A stretch of DNA of 64,000 nucleotides from Klebsiella sp. BIGb0407 (GTDB lineage: Bacteria > Pseudomonadota > Gammaproteobacteria > Enterobacterales > Enterobacteriaceae). Made by a program: the position numbers and the translations under genes. The stretch is taken from positions 186,001-250,000 of the forward strand of contig NZ_JANUEQ010000005.1 in the NCBI RefSeq assembly GCF_024807845.1, written 5' to 3'. The notes beneath the pieces were generated by a model that was not told where the DNA came from, did not search any database, and saw only the letters and a list, made by a program, of their open reading frames with translations. Shown in pieces: positions 55,853-64,000 of this stretch; position 1 is the first letter of the stretch; every line of letters starts with the position of its first letter.

Positions 55853-56484
55853 TCAGATGATTTATCCTGTTTCTGGCGCAATTCACGATACCAGCGCGGA
55901 TGGTGTTTTTTGGCCCAGGTTGAGGTCACCCATCCTTCTACCATGGCAGTGATGGTTCCCTTTACCCACAAAGCGGCGTAAACATGCACCATAATAACCA
56001 CAATTAACGCTACCGCAGCAAGTGAATGTACCAATAACGCAATGCGGATAAGCGGGATCGGGAATGAAGGCGCGAAATAGGGACGCCAGATGATAACCCC
56101 ACTGACCAGCAGTAATACCAGGAAGATAATCGCCGCCCAGAATACGCATTTCTGACCGAAGTTATAGCGCCCGGTGTCACCCACTTCCTCATTAACGACA
56201 ATCTTATGGATATTTTTTGCCCATACGATGTCTTCTTTGTTAATCAAGTTATGGTGCCAGTAGCGGAAGAACATAATGATAAATGACGCGAACATCACCA
56301 CCCCGACAAACGGGTGGAGAATACGTGCCAGCTGCGGCGTTCCGAGAATATGCATCAGCCAGTTGAAGGAAGGGAAAAAGAATCCCAGCCCACTCACGGC
56401 TGCCAGAATAAAGCAGAAGGCGGTTACCCAGTGGTTAATACGCTCGGGCGCACTGTAGCGCTGAATTTTCACTTCTTTCTTCAT
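55849..56484 (-). CDS. fdoI: Formate dehydrogenase-O cytochrome b556 subunit
   Basis: A 211-aa inner-membrane diheme cytochrome with four helices. Heme ligand histidines are suggested in [24 protein letters not shown] and [21 protein letters not shown]. It passes electrons from formate oxidation to quinone. It overlaps fdoH and fdhE by 4 bp each. Confidence 0.94.
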   Translation of the reverse strand: MKKEVKIQRYSAPERINHWVTAFCFILAAVSGLGFFFPSFNWLMHILGTPQLARILHPFVGVVMFASFIIMFFRYWHHNLINKEDIVWAKNIHKIVVNEEVGDTGRYNFGQKCVFWAAIIFLVLLLVSGVIIWRPYFAPSFPIPLIRIALLVHSLAAVALIVVIMVHVYAALWVKGTITAMVEGWVTSTWAKKHHPRWYRELRQKQDKSSE

Positions 56485-57404
56485 TTCTGCACCTCATCAT
56501 CATGGTGCTGCTTAGCATCAGGTTTGTCGGCTTCTTCTTCGTCCTCTTTCTCGGCACGGTTCGGGCCAACTCCTACGTAGTGGAAGATACTGGCGGCAAA
56601 GGTGACAGCGAAGCCTACTGCGGCCAGCGGCTTCCAGATGCCTTTCCAGAACTCCACGGTCGGGCTAATGGCCGGATCTTTCGGTAAACCATGATAAAGC
56701 GTCGGATTGTCCGCATGATGCAGAACATACATCACATGTGTACCTCCAACACCTTCAGGATCGTAGAGACCCGCATTGTCATAGCCACGCGTTTTCAGCT
56801 CTGCCACACGCTCACCCGCCAGGTCTTTCATGTCCTCTTTGGTGCCGAAATGAATCGCACCGGTTGGACAGGTTTTCACACAGGCAGGCTCCTGGCCGAC
56901 AACCACACGGTCTACACACAATGTGCATTTATAGACCCGGTTGTCGTCAGGGTTCATGCGCGGTACGTTGAACGGACAGCCCGCAATGCAGTAGCCGCAG
57001 CCAATACATTGCTCGGACTGGAAATCGACGATACCGTTGGCATATTGAATAATCGCTCCTTCTGACGGACAAGCTTTCAGACAGCCCGGATCGGCACAGT
57101 GCATGCAGCCATCCTTACGGATAAGCCACTCCAGTTTGTCATTCTGCTCGACTTCAGAAAAACGCATAACCGTCCACGACTTAGCGGTTAAATCTGCCGG
57201 GTTGTCATAGACTCCGACGTTAGTTCCCACTTCATCGCGGATGTCATTCCACTCTGAGCACGCAACCTGACAGGCTTTGCAGCCGATACAGGTTGTCACA
57301 TCAATAAGCTTGGCGACTTCATGCTGGTGATCCCGCGCCTGAGGCGCGGGTGTGAAGCCGTTGGTCGCGGAACGACGGATGATGTCCTGAGATTGATAAG
57401 CCAT
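56481..57404 (-). CDS. fdoH: Formate dehydrogenase-O iron-sulfur subunit
   Basis: A 307-aa subunit carrying four [4Fe-4S] clusters. The motifs, in order, are [41 protein letters not shown] and CTLC...CVKTCP. A C-terminal membrane anchor (about 255-275, [22 protein letters not shown]) holds it to FdoI, followed by a charged tail. It receives electrons from FdoG in the periplasm. Confidence 0.95.
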   Translation of the reverse strand: MAYQSQDIIRRSATNGFTPAPQARDHQHEVAKLIDVTTCIGCKACQVACSEWNDIRDEVGTNVGVYDNPADLTAKSWTVMRFSEVEQNDKLEWLIRKDGCMHCADPGCLKACPSEGAIIQYANGIVDFQSEQCIGCGYCIAGCPFNVPRMNPDDNRVYKCTLCVDRVVVGQEPACVKTCPTGAIHFGTKEDMKDLAGERVAELKTRGYDNAGLYDPEGVGGTHVMYVLHHADNPTLYHGLPKDPAISPTVEFWKGIWKPLAAVGFAVTFAASIFHYVGVGPNRAEKEDEEEADKPDAKQHHDDEVQK

Positions 57405-57416
57405 AATTCGTCTCCG

Positions 57417-60400
57417 TTACACCTTTTCCACATTAACCAGAAACGCCTTAAACTCTGGCGTTTGCGTATTAGCGTCACCGACAAATGGCGTTAAGGTATT
57501 GGCAATAAATCCTTTTTTAGCCACACCTTCATAACCCCAGTGAATCGGAATACCAATGGTATCGACCTTCTGACCATGCACATCCAGAGTACGGATACGT
57601 TTCGTCACCACCGCTTTGGCTTTAATAAAGCCGCGGTTAGAAGACACTTTCACCGTATCGCCGTGAGCAATACCCAGTTTATTCGCCAGCTTTTCACCGA
57701 TTTCGATAAATTGCTGTGGCTGGGCAATGGCATTTAACAGGGCATGTTTAGTCCAGTAGTGGAAATGCTCTGTCAGGCGATAAGTGGTACCGACGTACGG
57801 GAATTTCTCGTGCGTGCCCATCTCGGCCAGGTCGTCTTTAAAGACGCGTGCGGCCGGGTTAGATACCACGTTCGGGTGCAGTGGGTTGGTGCCCAGTGGG
57901 GTTTCAAAAGGTTCGTAGTGTTCAGGGAACGGACCTTCAGCCATCTTGTCGAGAGCAAACAGACGCCCCAGACCTTCTGGTTGCATGATAAACGGACCGA
58001 CACCCGTGTCTGGTGCAGCATTACTGTAGTCCGGCACATCAATACCCGCCCACTTAGCGCCATCCCAGGAGATCAAACGACGTTTTTCATCCCACGGATT
58101 ACCCGCCGGGTCAGCCGAGGCACGGTTATAGAGAATGCGACGGTTGAGAGGCCATGCCCAGGCCCAGCCCAGCGTATTACCCAGACCGGATGGATCCGCG
58201 TTATCGCGTCTGGCCATCTGATTACCGTCCTGCGTCCAGCTACCGGCAAATATCCAGCAACCGCTGGCGGTGGTACCGTCATCACGCAGTTGTGCAAATG
58301 AGCTGAGTTGCTGGCCTTTTTTCAGGGTAACGGCACCGGTTGTCGGGTCGATAAGGTCGGCAAGTGCCCGGCCATTATTCTCCATCGCCACTTGTTCTGG
58401 TTCAGGGTCATCCGGCGTCAGGTAGTCCCATGACATACTGAGAACCTGTTCAGGTGTGGTACCGCCTTCACTGGCATACATAGTACGCAAACGTGAGAAG
58501 ATACCGGAAAGAATGGCACCATCACTCAGTGCTTCACCCGGGGCATCAGCACCTTTCCAGTGCCACTGTAACCAGCGCGAAGAGTTAACTATTGAGCCGT
58601 TCTCTTCAGCGAAGCAACCTGAAGGTAAACGGAACACTTCGGTCTGGATTGTGGTCGGGTCGACATCGTTGAACTCGCCGTGGTTCTGCCAGAAGTTCGA
58701 TGTTTCGGTATTCAGCGGATCGACCGTGACCAGGAACTTCAGTTTAGAAAGCGAAGCGATGACTTTGTTTTTATTCGGGAACGACGCAACCGGGTTAAAG
58801 CCCTGGCAGATATAGCCATTCACTTTACCTTGCTTCATCATCTCGAAATATTGCAGGACGTCGTAGGCTTTGTCCCACTTAGGTAACAGGTCATAACCCC
58901 AGTCATTCTCTTTCGTGGCTTTATCCCCGTAGAAGGATTTCATCAACGAAACAAAGAATTTCGGGTAATTACTCCAGTAGTTTACCTGGCCTTTTAACAG
59001 TGTTTTTGGCGTATTAGCCGCCATATAGCTGGCTAAATCAGGCTGTTTTTCACTTGGCAGGTTGAGATAACCCGGCAGGCTGGTAGAGAGCAGGCCGAGG
59101 TCAGTCAGCCCCTGAATATTGGAGTGACCGCGCAGGGCGTTAACGCCACCGCCTGCCATACCCATATTTCCGAGTAACAGTTGGATCATCGCCATGGTAC
59201 GAATATTTTGCGCGCCAACCGAGTGCTGGGTCCAGCCCAGGGCGTAGAGGAACGAGGCGGTTTTATCGCCAACGCAGGTTTCGGCAAGATACTGGCAGAC
59301 TTGCAGGAAGTCTTCTTTCGGTGTACCACAAATATCGGTTACGACCTCAGGTGTATAACGAGAAATATGCTGTTTCAGCAAATTCCAGACACAACGAGGG
59401 TGCTGGAGCGTCAGGTCGCGCTTGGCGAAGCCTTCTTCATCCAGTTCATAGAACCAGGTGGTTTTATCGTATTTGCGATTTTCTGCGTCATAACCGGTAA
59501 ACAGGCCGTCATCAAAGCCGTAATCTTCACGCACAATCAGGTTGGCGTTGGTATAGGCTTCAACATATTCACGGTTAAATTTATTGTTGTTTATCAGATA
59601 CAACAAAACGCCTGACAGGAAAGCAATGTCAGTCCCGGAACGAATAGGCGTGTAAAAATCAGCAACCGAGGCTGTTCTGGTGAAACGGGGATCGATAACG
59701 ATTAATTTGGCACCGTTATGGATTTTGGCTTCCATCGCCCAGCGGAATCCCACCGGATGCGCTTCTGCCGCATTACCACCCATCACCACGATCAGGTTGG
59801 CATTTTTAATATCAACCCAGTGGTTGGTCATCGCACCGCGACCAAATGTTGGAGCAAGACTTGCTACCGTTGGTCCGTGTCAGACACGCGCCTGATTATC
59901 TACGGCAAGCATGCCGAGAGCGCGGGAAAATTTCTGGCTTAAATAGCCGGTTTCGTTGCTGGCAGCGGAAGCGCAAAGCATCCCGGTGGTTAACCAGCGA
60001 TTGACGGTGGTACCTTGTTCATTGGTGGCAATGAAGTTAGCGTCACGGTCTTCTTTCATCAGTTTTGCGATGCGGTCAAAGGCGTCATCCCAACCGATTT
60101 GTTGCCATTCTTTAGAGCCAGGTGCGCGATATGAAGGGTATTTCAGGCGGCTTTCAGAGTGGATAAAGTCCACCAGACCGGCTCCTTTCGGACACAATGC
60201 ACCGCGGTTTACCGGGTGATCTGCGTCGCCTTCGATATGAAAGATGGAGGATTTGGCATTTTTTGCGCCATCACCGAGGCTATACATCAATAGCCCACAT
60301 CCTACAGAACAGTATGTACAGGTATTACGCGTCTCACGGGTTCTCAGTAGTTTGTACTGTCTGGTTTCCGCAAGTGCTGCGCCCGGGGCAAAGCCGAGTG

Positions 60401-60467
60401 CTGCTGCCGTGGTTCCTGCCATACCGCCAGCACAGATCTTAAAGAACTGTCTTCTGCTGACTTGCAT
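57417..60467 (-). CDS. fdoG: Formate dehydrogenase-O catalytic subunit, selenocysteine-containing
   Basis: A 1016-aa molybdopterin enzyme oxidising formate on the periplasmic face, read through an in-frame TGA at 59880-59882 as selenocysteine (residue 196, in QARV-U-HGPTVA). The Tat signal is SRRQFFKICAGG. A [4Fe-4S] motif CTYCSVGC...CPKG follows, and MoCo-binding domains fill the rest. Read as two separate frames the gene would look broken, but the Sec position, SECIS hairpin and total length match E. coli FdoG. It starts fdoGHI-fdhE and depends on selA, selB and selC, all in this window. Confidence 0.96.
59840..59882 (-). promoter_or_regulatory. SECIS element of fdoG
   Basis: After TGA come 11 nt (CACGGACCAAC), then GGTAGCAAGTCTTGCTCC (59868-59851). 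This folds as GG-[U]-AGCA / UGCU-CC with one bulged U and GU in the loop. The bulged U, loop GU and 11-nt spacing are those recognised by SelB in E. coli fdhF/fdnG mRNA. Confidence 0.88.
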
Positions 60468-60578
60468 AGATTACTCCTTGTACGACAATTTTATATGACG
60501 AATAAATTAGGGTTGTGGAGAACCCCTCAGGGCTGATAATGAAACCCTGTGGTTAAAAAACGTCTGAATGACGATAAA

Positions 60579-60698
60579 ATGGATCTGGAAACGTATTTTT
60601 CTAAGGCTGAGATTGAGGAAGGCGGTCTGCAATATACCGTTGGCAAAGAGACAATGACCTTCTATCCTTTGTGGATTAGCGGGATAATACCATACTGA
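60579..60698 (+). CDS. Small hypothetical ORF upstream of fdhD
   Basis: A 39-codon frame (MDLETYFSKAEIEEGGLQYT, then VGKETMTFYPLWISGIIPY) lies in the divergent fdoG-fdhD gap. Amino-acid composition is protein-like, and the frame extends upstream without a good start. No RBS is evident. It may be a small protein, a leader or a remnant. I do not recognise it. Confidence 0.25.
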   Translation: MDLETYFSKAEIEEGGLQYTVGKETMTFYPLWISGIIPY

Positions 60699-60730
60699 CA
60701 CTGTGGCTGTTTTCGATTTAAGGTAAAAAA

Positions 60731-61561
60731 ATGAAAAGTACCGATGCTTATCCACAAGAAAATATGAGAAATAGCACAGGGCACTTAAAAATTGACTGCT
60801 GGCAGCGTAATGATCTGCAACATGAAGTGCAGGATGAAGTGGCTGAAGAAATTCCTATCGCACTGGTATATAACGGTATTTCTCATGTGGTAATGATGGC
60901 CTCGCCGAAAAACCTTGAGGCATTTGCCCTTGGCTTCTCTCTTTCAGAGGGAATTATTGATAGTCCGCGCGATATTCTCGGAATTGATGTTGTGTCACAT
61001 TGTCAGGGTATCGAAGTGCAGGTCGAACTCTCCAGTCGTCGCTTTATGGGACTAAAAGAACGTCGCCGTAACCTGACCGGGCGTACCGGGTGCGGTATCT
61101 GTGGTGTTGAGCAACTCAATGATATTGGCCGGCCTCTGCCTCAGTTACCCTTTACTCAGCGTTTCTCTCTGGCGGCCCTCGATCAGGCGCTAAGTAAAAT
61201 GCGTCAGTATCAGCCTGTGGGTGATCTGACGGGCTGCACGCATGTGGCCCTATGGCTGAATAACCAGGGTGAAATACTGGGCGGCTGTGAAGATATCGGT
61301 CGTCATGTAGCGCTGGATAAAATGCTGGGTGTACGTTCTCAGCAACAGTGGCAGCAAGGGGCAATGCTGGTATCCAGCCGTGCCAGCTATGAAATGGTCC
61401 AGAAATCGGTGATGTGTGGGGTGGAGATCCTGTTTGCGGTGTCGGCGACCACGGCGCTGGCAATTGAGATTGCCAGGCAGAGTAATCTCACCCTGGTGGG
61501 CTTTAGTCGCAGCGGGCGGGCAACGGTTTATACCCACCCTCAGCGCTTGTACCCGTCATAA
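60731..61561 (+). CDS. fdhD: Formate dehydrogenase sulfurtransferase FdhD
   Basis: A 276-aa protein that moves sulfur from IscS to the molybdenum cofactor of formate dehydrogenases. The catalytic CxxC lies in [13 protein letters not shown] (about residue 120). Other conserved stretches are [14 protein letters not shown] and [16 protein letters not shown]. It is divergent from fdoG. E. coli has the same fdhD-fdoG arrangement. Confidence 0.94.
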   Translation: MKSTDAYPQENMRNSTGHLKIDCWQRNDLQHEVQDEVAEEIPIALVYNGISHVVMMASPKNLEAFALGFSLSEGIIDSPRDILGIDVVSHCQGIEVQVELSSRRFMGLKERRRNLTGRTGCGICGVEQLNDIGRPLPQLPFTQRFSLAALDQALSKMRQYQPVGDLTGCTHVALWLNNQGEILGGCEDIGRHVALDKMLGVRSQQQWQQGAMLVSSRASYEMVQKSVMCGVEILFAVSATTALAIEIARQSNLTLVGFSRSGRATVYTHPQRLYPS

Positions 61562-61746
61562 TTCAAGTTATAGGTGCGTTGGCTACGTTCACTCACCCGA
61601 ATCACTTACTGGAGTTCGCTCATCGGGATTCGTTTACTTGCCGCGTTACGAGACTCATAAATGAGCCTCGCCCTTACGGGCCAACGCTTTGCGTTGTTCA
61701 AAACGTAAACGTTTTGTCCTATAACGCGAATTATTTAGGGTATATA
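61548..61746. repeat. ERIC/IRU palindromic element with an internal insertion
   Basis: The left end TACCCGTCATAATTCAAGTT and the right end AATTATTTAGGGTATA are imperfect inverted copies. The core GTTCACTCACCCGAATCACT matches the ERIC2 primer region in reverse, and CGGGATTCGTTTACTTGCCG follows as in ERIC. The usual unit is about 126 bp. Here about 70 extra bases (about 61650-61718) split the right arm. They include CATAAATGAG and AAAACGTAAACGTTTTG (a palindrome). It fills the gap between convergent fdhD and selB. Confidence 0.72.
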
Positions 61747-63585
61747 TTAATCCTGCATAAACAATGAACTATCGCGCAACACATGCTTATTACCGAGACG
61801 GCGGGTAAAGCCTTCCTTGTCGAAATATTCCAGAATCTGAATCGCCAGTTTACGTCCCACTCCCAGACTGTCACGGAAATCAGCGGCACTGGTCGCCCCT
61901 TGATCCTGATCGCGTTCGCGGATCAGGCTGGCAAATTTTTTGATCTGATCGTGACGATAATAACGATCTTTCACAAAGGCGATCACTTCGCCTTGCCGGG
62001 CGGCAAAGCGTAATAGCTGGCGCATCGCGTTATCGTCGGCACCTGTGGCTTTCGCCAGGTCACGTACCCACCATGCTTGTTCCCCCAGCAAAAGACAGAC
62101 TTTATTCCACAGCGCCTGCTGCTCTACCGAGAACTTGGGTTCATAGCCGGGAAGGTGTAGCCAGCCCTGGTGGTTAATAACTTGTTTTGTAGAGCGCAGC
62201 TGCTCAATCAGGGCCAGTACCAGTCCTTCATCTTCTGACGGTAGTGCCATACGTCGCAGGCGTTCACGTCCGGGGCCTGGCTGGTCATCATGCTGCTGGT
62301 GATAGCGGGCCAGGGTATCCAGTAATTTTTGCTGCCAGCGGCTTGCCATTTCCTGACTGAGTAATTGATTTCCGGCCTGAAAATAGTCTGACTTATCAGT
62401 CAACTGTTGTAAGCCCGAAGGAGTAAGCTGACGTGCCCAGGCAAAATCATCCAGTATCACGGCGCTGCGCGCCAGCTGAGCATTGAGAGTTTGCTCATCG
62501 GTTTCTGCTGCATTGAGCGTTGTTAGCCAGTGAAGAAAAGCAGGCTGTCTTTTACCCCGTCGTGGGGCATGCAGCAACAGCGCTCGTGCTCCAGCAAGAG
62601 TGGTACGGGCACTGATATCACGCAGTACCAGGCGATCATTTTCTGCCAGCCAAAGTGGGGTATCCAGTACCAGTTCAGCAAGCGCTCCTTCAAGCAGTGA
62701 GATACGGCCTGTGATATGGCGGGCAGCGTGATGGATATGTAAGGGCTGCCACTGTGAAAGCGGAGCAAGGCAGTCTAACTCAACAATCACCCGTTCCACG
62801 GGCAGACGGGGCGGCTCACTGAGTAACCAGTCACCGCGAGTGATATCGGTTTTCTCCGCACTACCGCTGATATTCAGAGCGATGCGTTGCCCGGCGCGGG
62901 CAGAAGATGTTTGCTGGTTTTGGGCATGTAACCCGCGCACTCGCATCGGTTGGTCTGCCCCGGTTAACCATAAGCTGTCGCCGACGTTGACCTCGCCGCT
63001 CAATGCGGTTCCGGTAACCACCAGACCCGCTCCTTTTACGGTAAAGGCTCGGTCAATGGCTAAACGAAAGCGATGGCGGTAAGGGTGAGGTCGTTCACCG
63101 AGCTGCCGGATATGCTGACGCAATTCCGGGATCCCGCTTTCTGTGGTAGCAGCTGTTACAAACACTGGCGCAGTTTCTTGCCCTTCTAACAGAATACTGA
63201 TCTCTGCGCGGACTTCTTCAATACGCTCTGCGCTGACTTTATCGGCTTTGGTGAGTACCACCGTAACAGTCGGCTGGCTGGTCAGTTGCAGTAACGTCAG
63301 GTGTTCACGAGTTTGCGCCATGACGCCGTCATCACAGGCAACTACCAGTAATGCATGGTCAATACCCCCCACACCGGCCAGCATATTGGCGAGAAACTTT
63401 TCATGTCCGGGAACGTCAATAAAGCCAATAATCCGCCCGTCAGGCTGTGGCCAGTAGGCGTAGCCTAAATCGATAGTCATACCCCGCTTTTTCTCTTCAG
63501 GCAGGCGATCGGCATTGATGCCTGTCAGAGCTTGCAGCAGGGTAGTTTTACCGTGGTCAACATGTCCGGCGGTGGCAATAATCAC
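61747..63585 (-). CDS. selB: Selenocysteine-specific elongation factor SelB
   Basis: A 612-aa GTPase that brings Sec-tRNA(Sec) to the ribosome at SECIS-marked UGA codons. G-motifs are [17 protein letters not shown] and TKAD. Domains II-III follow, then C-terminal winged helices (from about residue 380; [20 protein letters not shown]) that bind the SECIS. The frame is open to 63642, but the GTG at 63585 overlaps the selA stop (GTGA) and matches the E. coli N-terminus, which starts directly with [12 protein letters not shown]. Confidence 0.95.
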   Translation of the reverse strand: MIIATAGHVDHGKTTLLQALTGINADRLPEEKKRGMTIDLGYAYWPQPDGRIIGFIDVPGHEKFLANMLAGVGGIDHALLVVACDDGVMAQTREHLTLLQLTSQPTVTVVLTKADKVSAERIEEVRAEISILLEGQETAPVFVTAATTESGIPELRQHIRQLGERPHPYRHRFRLAIDRAFTVKGAGLVVTGTALSGEVNVGDSLWLTGADQPMRVRGLHAQNQQTSSARAGQRIALNISGSAEKTDITRGDWLLSEPPRLPVERVIVELDCLAPLSQWQPLHIHHAARHITGRISLLEGALAELVLDTPLWLAENDRLVLRDISARTTLAGARALLLHAPRRGKRQPAFLHWLTTLNAAETDEQTLNAQLARSAVILDDFAWARQLTPSGLQQLTDKSDYFQAGNQLLSQEMASRWQQKLLDTLARYHQQHDDQPGPGRERLRRMALPSEDEGLVLALIEQLRSTKQVINHQGWLHLPGYEPKFSVEQQALWNKVCLLLGEQAWWVRDLAKATGADDNAMRQLLRFAARQGEVIAFVKDRYYRHDQIKKFASLIRERDQDQGATSAADFRDSLGVGRKLAIQILEYFDKEGFTRRLGNKHVLRDSSLFMQD

Positions 63586-64000
63586 AGGGCTATAGTCTCC
63601 AGTAATAACGCTTCTTGTTCCAGGCAGCGTAAATCGAGCCACAGGCGCCCGTCGGCGACCCGGCCAATAATCGGATACTCTAACTCACGCAGTGTCTGAC
63701 TGAGAGCCGCAAGGGTAGAGCCTCGACCATCTTTTGGCTGGAAGGTGAGTGCTGCACTGGGCAGCCTGTCGACTGGCAAAGAACCACTGCCTATCTGCGA
63801 CAAACAGAGATCAACGCTGACGGTAAACTGCGCGCCAAAACGCTGAGCAAACAGCGGCTGTAATCGTGCTGCCTGGGCTGAGATTTCTTCGGCTGTACGG
63901 GTAAGTAGACGCAATGTCGGTAAGCGCTTAGCCAGATTTTCCGGGTGCTGATAAAGCCGTAAGGTCGCTTCCAGCGCTGCCAGCGTCATTTTATCTACTC
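63582..64000 (-). CDS. selA: L-seryl-tRNA(Sec) selenium transferase SelA, C-terminal part (cut by window edge)
   Basis: The last 139 or so residues of the PLP enzyme that converts Ser-tRNA(Sec) to Sec-tRNA(Sec). [20 protein letters not shown] is the typical SelA sequence shortly after the PLP-binding region. [20 protein letters not shown] and [18 protein letters not shown] follow. The frame runs off the right edge, so the start lies outside. Its stop overlaps the selB start by 4 bp. Confidence 0.93.
   Translation of the reverse strand, partial: VDKMTLAALEATLRLYQHPENLAKRLPTLRLLTRTAEEISAQAARLQPLFAQRFGAQFTVSVDLCLSQIGSGSLPVDRLPSAALTFQPKDGRGSTLAALSQTLRELEYPIIGRVADGRLWLDLRCLEQEALLLETIAL

Noticed and set aside
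57417-60467. Two adjacent frames (57417-59831 and 59880-60467) as a frameshifted or broken fdoG
   Set aside because: The interrupting TGA is the conserved selenocysteine codon, followed at the right distance by a SECIS hairpin, and the combined length equals that of E. coli FdoG.
60507-60755. 82-codon minus-strand ORF upstream of fdhD
   Set aside because: It overlaps the fdhD start in antisense and lacks an RBS. The plus-strand frame in this gap is more protein-like.
1-64000. CRISPR arrays, insertion sequences, integrases or rRNA genes
   Set aside because: Looked for by eye on both strands. No regularly spaced repeats, transposase or integrase motifs, or rRNA sequences were seen.

Overview
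The window comes from a gamma-proteobacterium of the order Enterobacterales. The evidence is the Escherichia-like fec iron-citrate locus, the fdo formate dehydrogenase with its selenocysteine machinery, yia/sgb-type sugar genes, yeaR, an amyA-type amylase and an ERIC repeat. The gene order (selC, fdhE-fdoIHG-fdhD and selAB all within about 11 kb) is not that of E. coli K-12, so a relative outside Escherichia is likely. I cannot name the species from sequence alone.

Layout. 1-1.9 kb: a beta-glucoside PTS permease (cut by the left edge) behind a BglG-type antiterminator leader. 2.2-10.8 kb: a regulon matching the oxidative D-apionate pathway. It has an acid-sugar transporter, ApnO (oxidoisomerase), OiaC (decarboxylase), L-erythrulose kinase, two tetrulose/tetrose-phosphate isomerases and a transaldolase, with a SorC-family regulator and repeated TTCATATGAA operators. 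10.9-15.8 kb: AT-rich accessory stretch with an orphan membrane protein, a Gfo/Idh/MocA dehydrogenase, a degenerate EAL protein, and a membrane GGDEF protein coupled to a periplasmic SUOX-fold protein. 16.1-17.6 kb: divergent GNAT acetyltransferase and LysR regulator. 17.6-25.3 kb: complete fecIRABCDE under a Fur box. 25.4-28.7 kb: MocR regulator divergent from a PuuE-type GABA aminotransferase, and a BhsA-like stress peptide.

28.8-37.1 kb: a relE remnant, then a seven-gene operon with a divergent LysR regulator (ureohydrolase, TIM-barrel isomerase, Fe(II)/2OG oxygenase, amino-acid ABC transporter with fused permease-ATPase, class II aldolase, 2-hydroxyacid dehydrogenase). I cannot assign it to a known pathway; it is the best candidate here for an undescribed catabolic system. 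37.2-48.4 kb: an IclR-controlled yia/sgb-type operon feeding a 2,3-diketogulonate/L-lyxose-like route, with an ABC importer and an SMP-30 lactonase. Two homologous promoter/operator regions lie before it and inside it. 48.5-53 kb: cytoplasmic alpha-amylase, yeaR and an enlarged yoaG, and a CPA1 antiporter cut short by an in-frame amber codon.

53-64 kb: the selenocysteine/formate district. It runs from a rhuM-like remnant at the 3' side of selC, through selC (tRNA-Sec), a protein closely resembling the Salmonella effector deubiquitinase SseL, fdhE, fdoI, fdoH and fdoG (read through UGA with a recognisable SECIS hairpin), fdhD, an ERIC element carrying an internal insertion and selB, to selA (cut by the right edge). 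Most genes needed to make and maturate a selenocysteine formate dehydrogenase are therefore together, and the selC flank carries signs of island traffic.
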